Shown: positions 63,266 through 64,000 of the stretch, piece by piece
How the letters are laid out: every line of letters starts with the position of its first letter
How positions within the stretch are numbered: the stretch's first letter is position 1
DNA from: Branchiostoma floridae
Taxonomy: Eukaryota; Chordata; Leptocardii; Amphioxiformes; Branchiostomatidae
Assembly (NCBI RefSeq): GCF_000003815.2
Contig: NC_049987.1
Coordinates: 6,175,870-6,239,869, forward strand
DNA length: 64,000 nucleotides
Reading direction: 5' to 3'
Position numbers and translations under genes: made by a program
Notes under the pieces: model-generated
Databases searched by the model: none
Told to the model about the DNA's origin: nothing
Seen by the model: only the letters and a program-made list of their open reading frames with translations

Positions 63266-64000
63266 AGATTAATGAATGAAAGGCCACTGTGTTGATGAAT
63301 CCCCCAAAACCAAGACTATTCAATTATTAGCAGTGAGACAACAACTGTCTACTCCAAGTGCCCATTATCATTCTGTTCCACAAGTCGATGTAAACTTGCT
63401 TCACATCCGTTGAGAAACTTTCCCAAAAAAGTCAGGGTCAGGGTTTTGTGTCAGGTCAGAACGGAAGATTTCATGATTACGCTTCTCCCGAAACAAAAGT
63501 TGCGGCAGAGTTATTACCCAGGATCAGTTTAGTGACTGTTATGGATGCGGCGTGGCCGAAATTTTCCCTGCCTGGAGACGGCTCATCCATCCAGTCCCGG
63601 GGGGCTCAGGGGGCCCAACATCAGCGTCTGGAGTCTAGACAAGGCCGGGTCTCCATAACCCTTGCCTACAGCTATGATATTTCTCACTGGTGATGTTTCA
63701 ATTGTGCAGAGGAAGGCGAAGCGGAGAGCCGAACTTCCTGCATCGAGTCGGCAAATTGTGTCCAATTTGAGGCAATGTTGTGGGATTATTGAGCGCAGTC
63801 GGGTTGGCTAGGTGACCCCGGGCCGATCGTTAGGATCTAATACCGCGCGTTGTTCAATACCGGTTATGGGACACATTCATAACGAGACTGAAACTGCTTC
63901 GTCTGATTCGTGAAAAGCAATGACTAGGTCAAACTTAGTCTGGTTTTACGATATCTATCTGGAGGCCTCTATTAATCTGATTCTATCAGGAACTTTGTTA
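63266..64000. other. Gene 2 intron 8 (runs off the window)
   Basis: No TM4-like exon (IFNxFYWxxY pattern) was found on the plus strand, so the last exon lies beyond 64000. Nothing else was recognised. Confidence 0.6.

Overview
The window is animal nuclear DNA: interrupted genes with GT/AG introns, polyadenylation signals, abundant microsatellites and MITEs, and two runs of N. The gene families, exon sizes matching vertebrate glycine receptor genes, about 6% difference between two copies flanking a gap, and minisatellites lying across exon edges all suggest a cephalochordate (amphioxus, Branchiostoma-like). That assignment is inference, since no species marker is visible. All exon joins below were derived by hand from reading frame, splice consensus and protein family pattern.

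Gene 1 (965-29304, + strand, 17 exons, 865 codons) is complete. It encodes a secreted EMI plus FAS1 protein of the TGFBI/periostin family: signal peptide, six-cysteine EMI domain, then five FAS1 domains. Vertebrate relatives have four FAS1 domains; here a Gly/Glu-rich linker separates the fourth from the fifth. A TATA box (857-863) and an AATAAA signal (29665-29670) bracket it.

29305-36200 is intergenic. It holds a 531-N gap flanked by near-identical copies, a MITE, a satellite of about 270-bp units with a retroposon inserted in it, and retroposon tails.

Gene 2 (36726 to beyond the window end, + strand) is an alpha-type glycine receptor subunit, a Cys-loop chloride channel. The exons reach from the signal peptide through TM3; the exon carrying TM4 lies outside. 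Two signal-peptide first exons (36726 and 40061) share the same exit phase, and exon 2 is present as two intact, frame-exclusive copies (40669-40748 and 40827-40912).

The most striking structure is shared by both genes: short tandem duplications that straddle exon/intron junctions. They multiply acceptors (gene 1 exons 4, 11, 16; gene 2 exon 5) and donors (gene 1 exons 11, 14, 16; gene 2 exons 4 and 8), and the whole of gene 2 exon 2. Most copies are decayed pseudo-splice sites; the exon 2 pair looks functional. I recall intron-exon-spanning minisatellites ('mirages') being reported at the amphioxus Adh locus, but could not check this. The introns also hold several MITE families with readable target duplications (TAA, TTA, TA and 8 bp).
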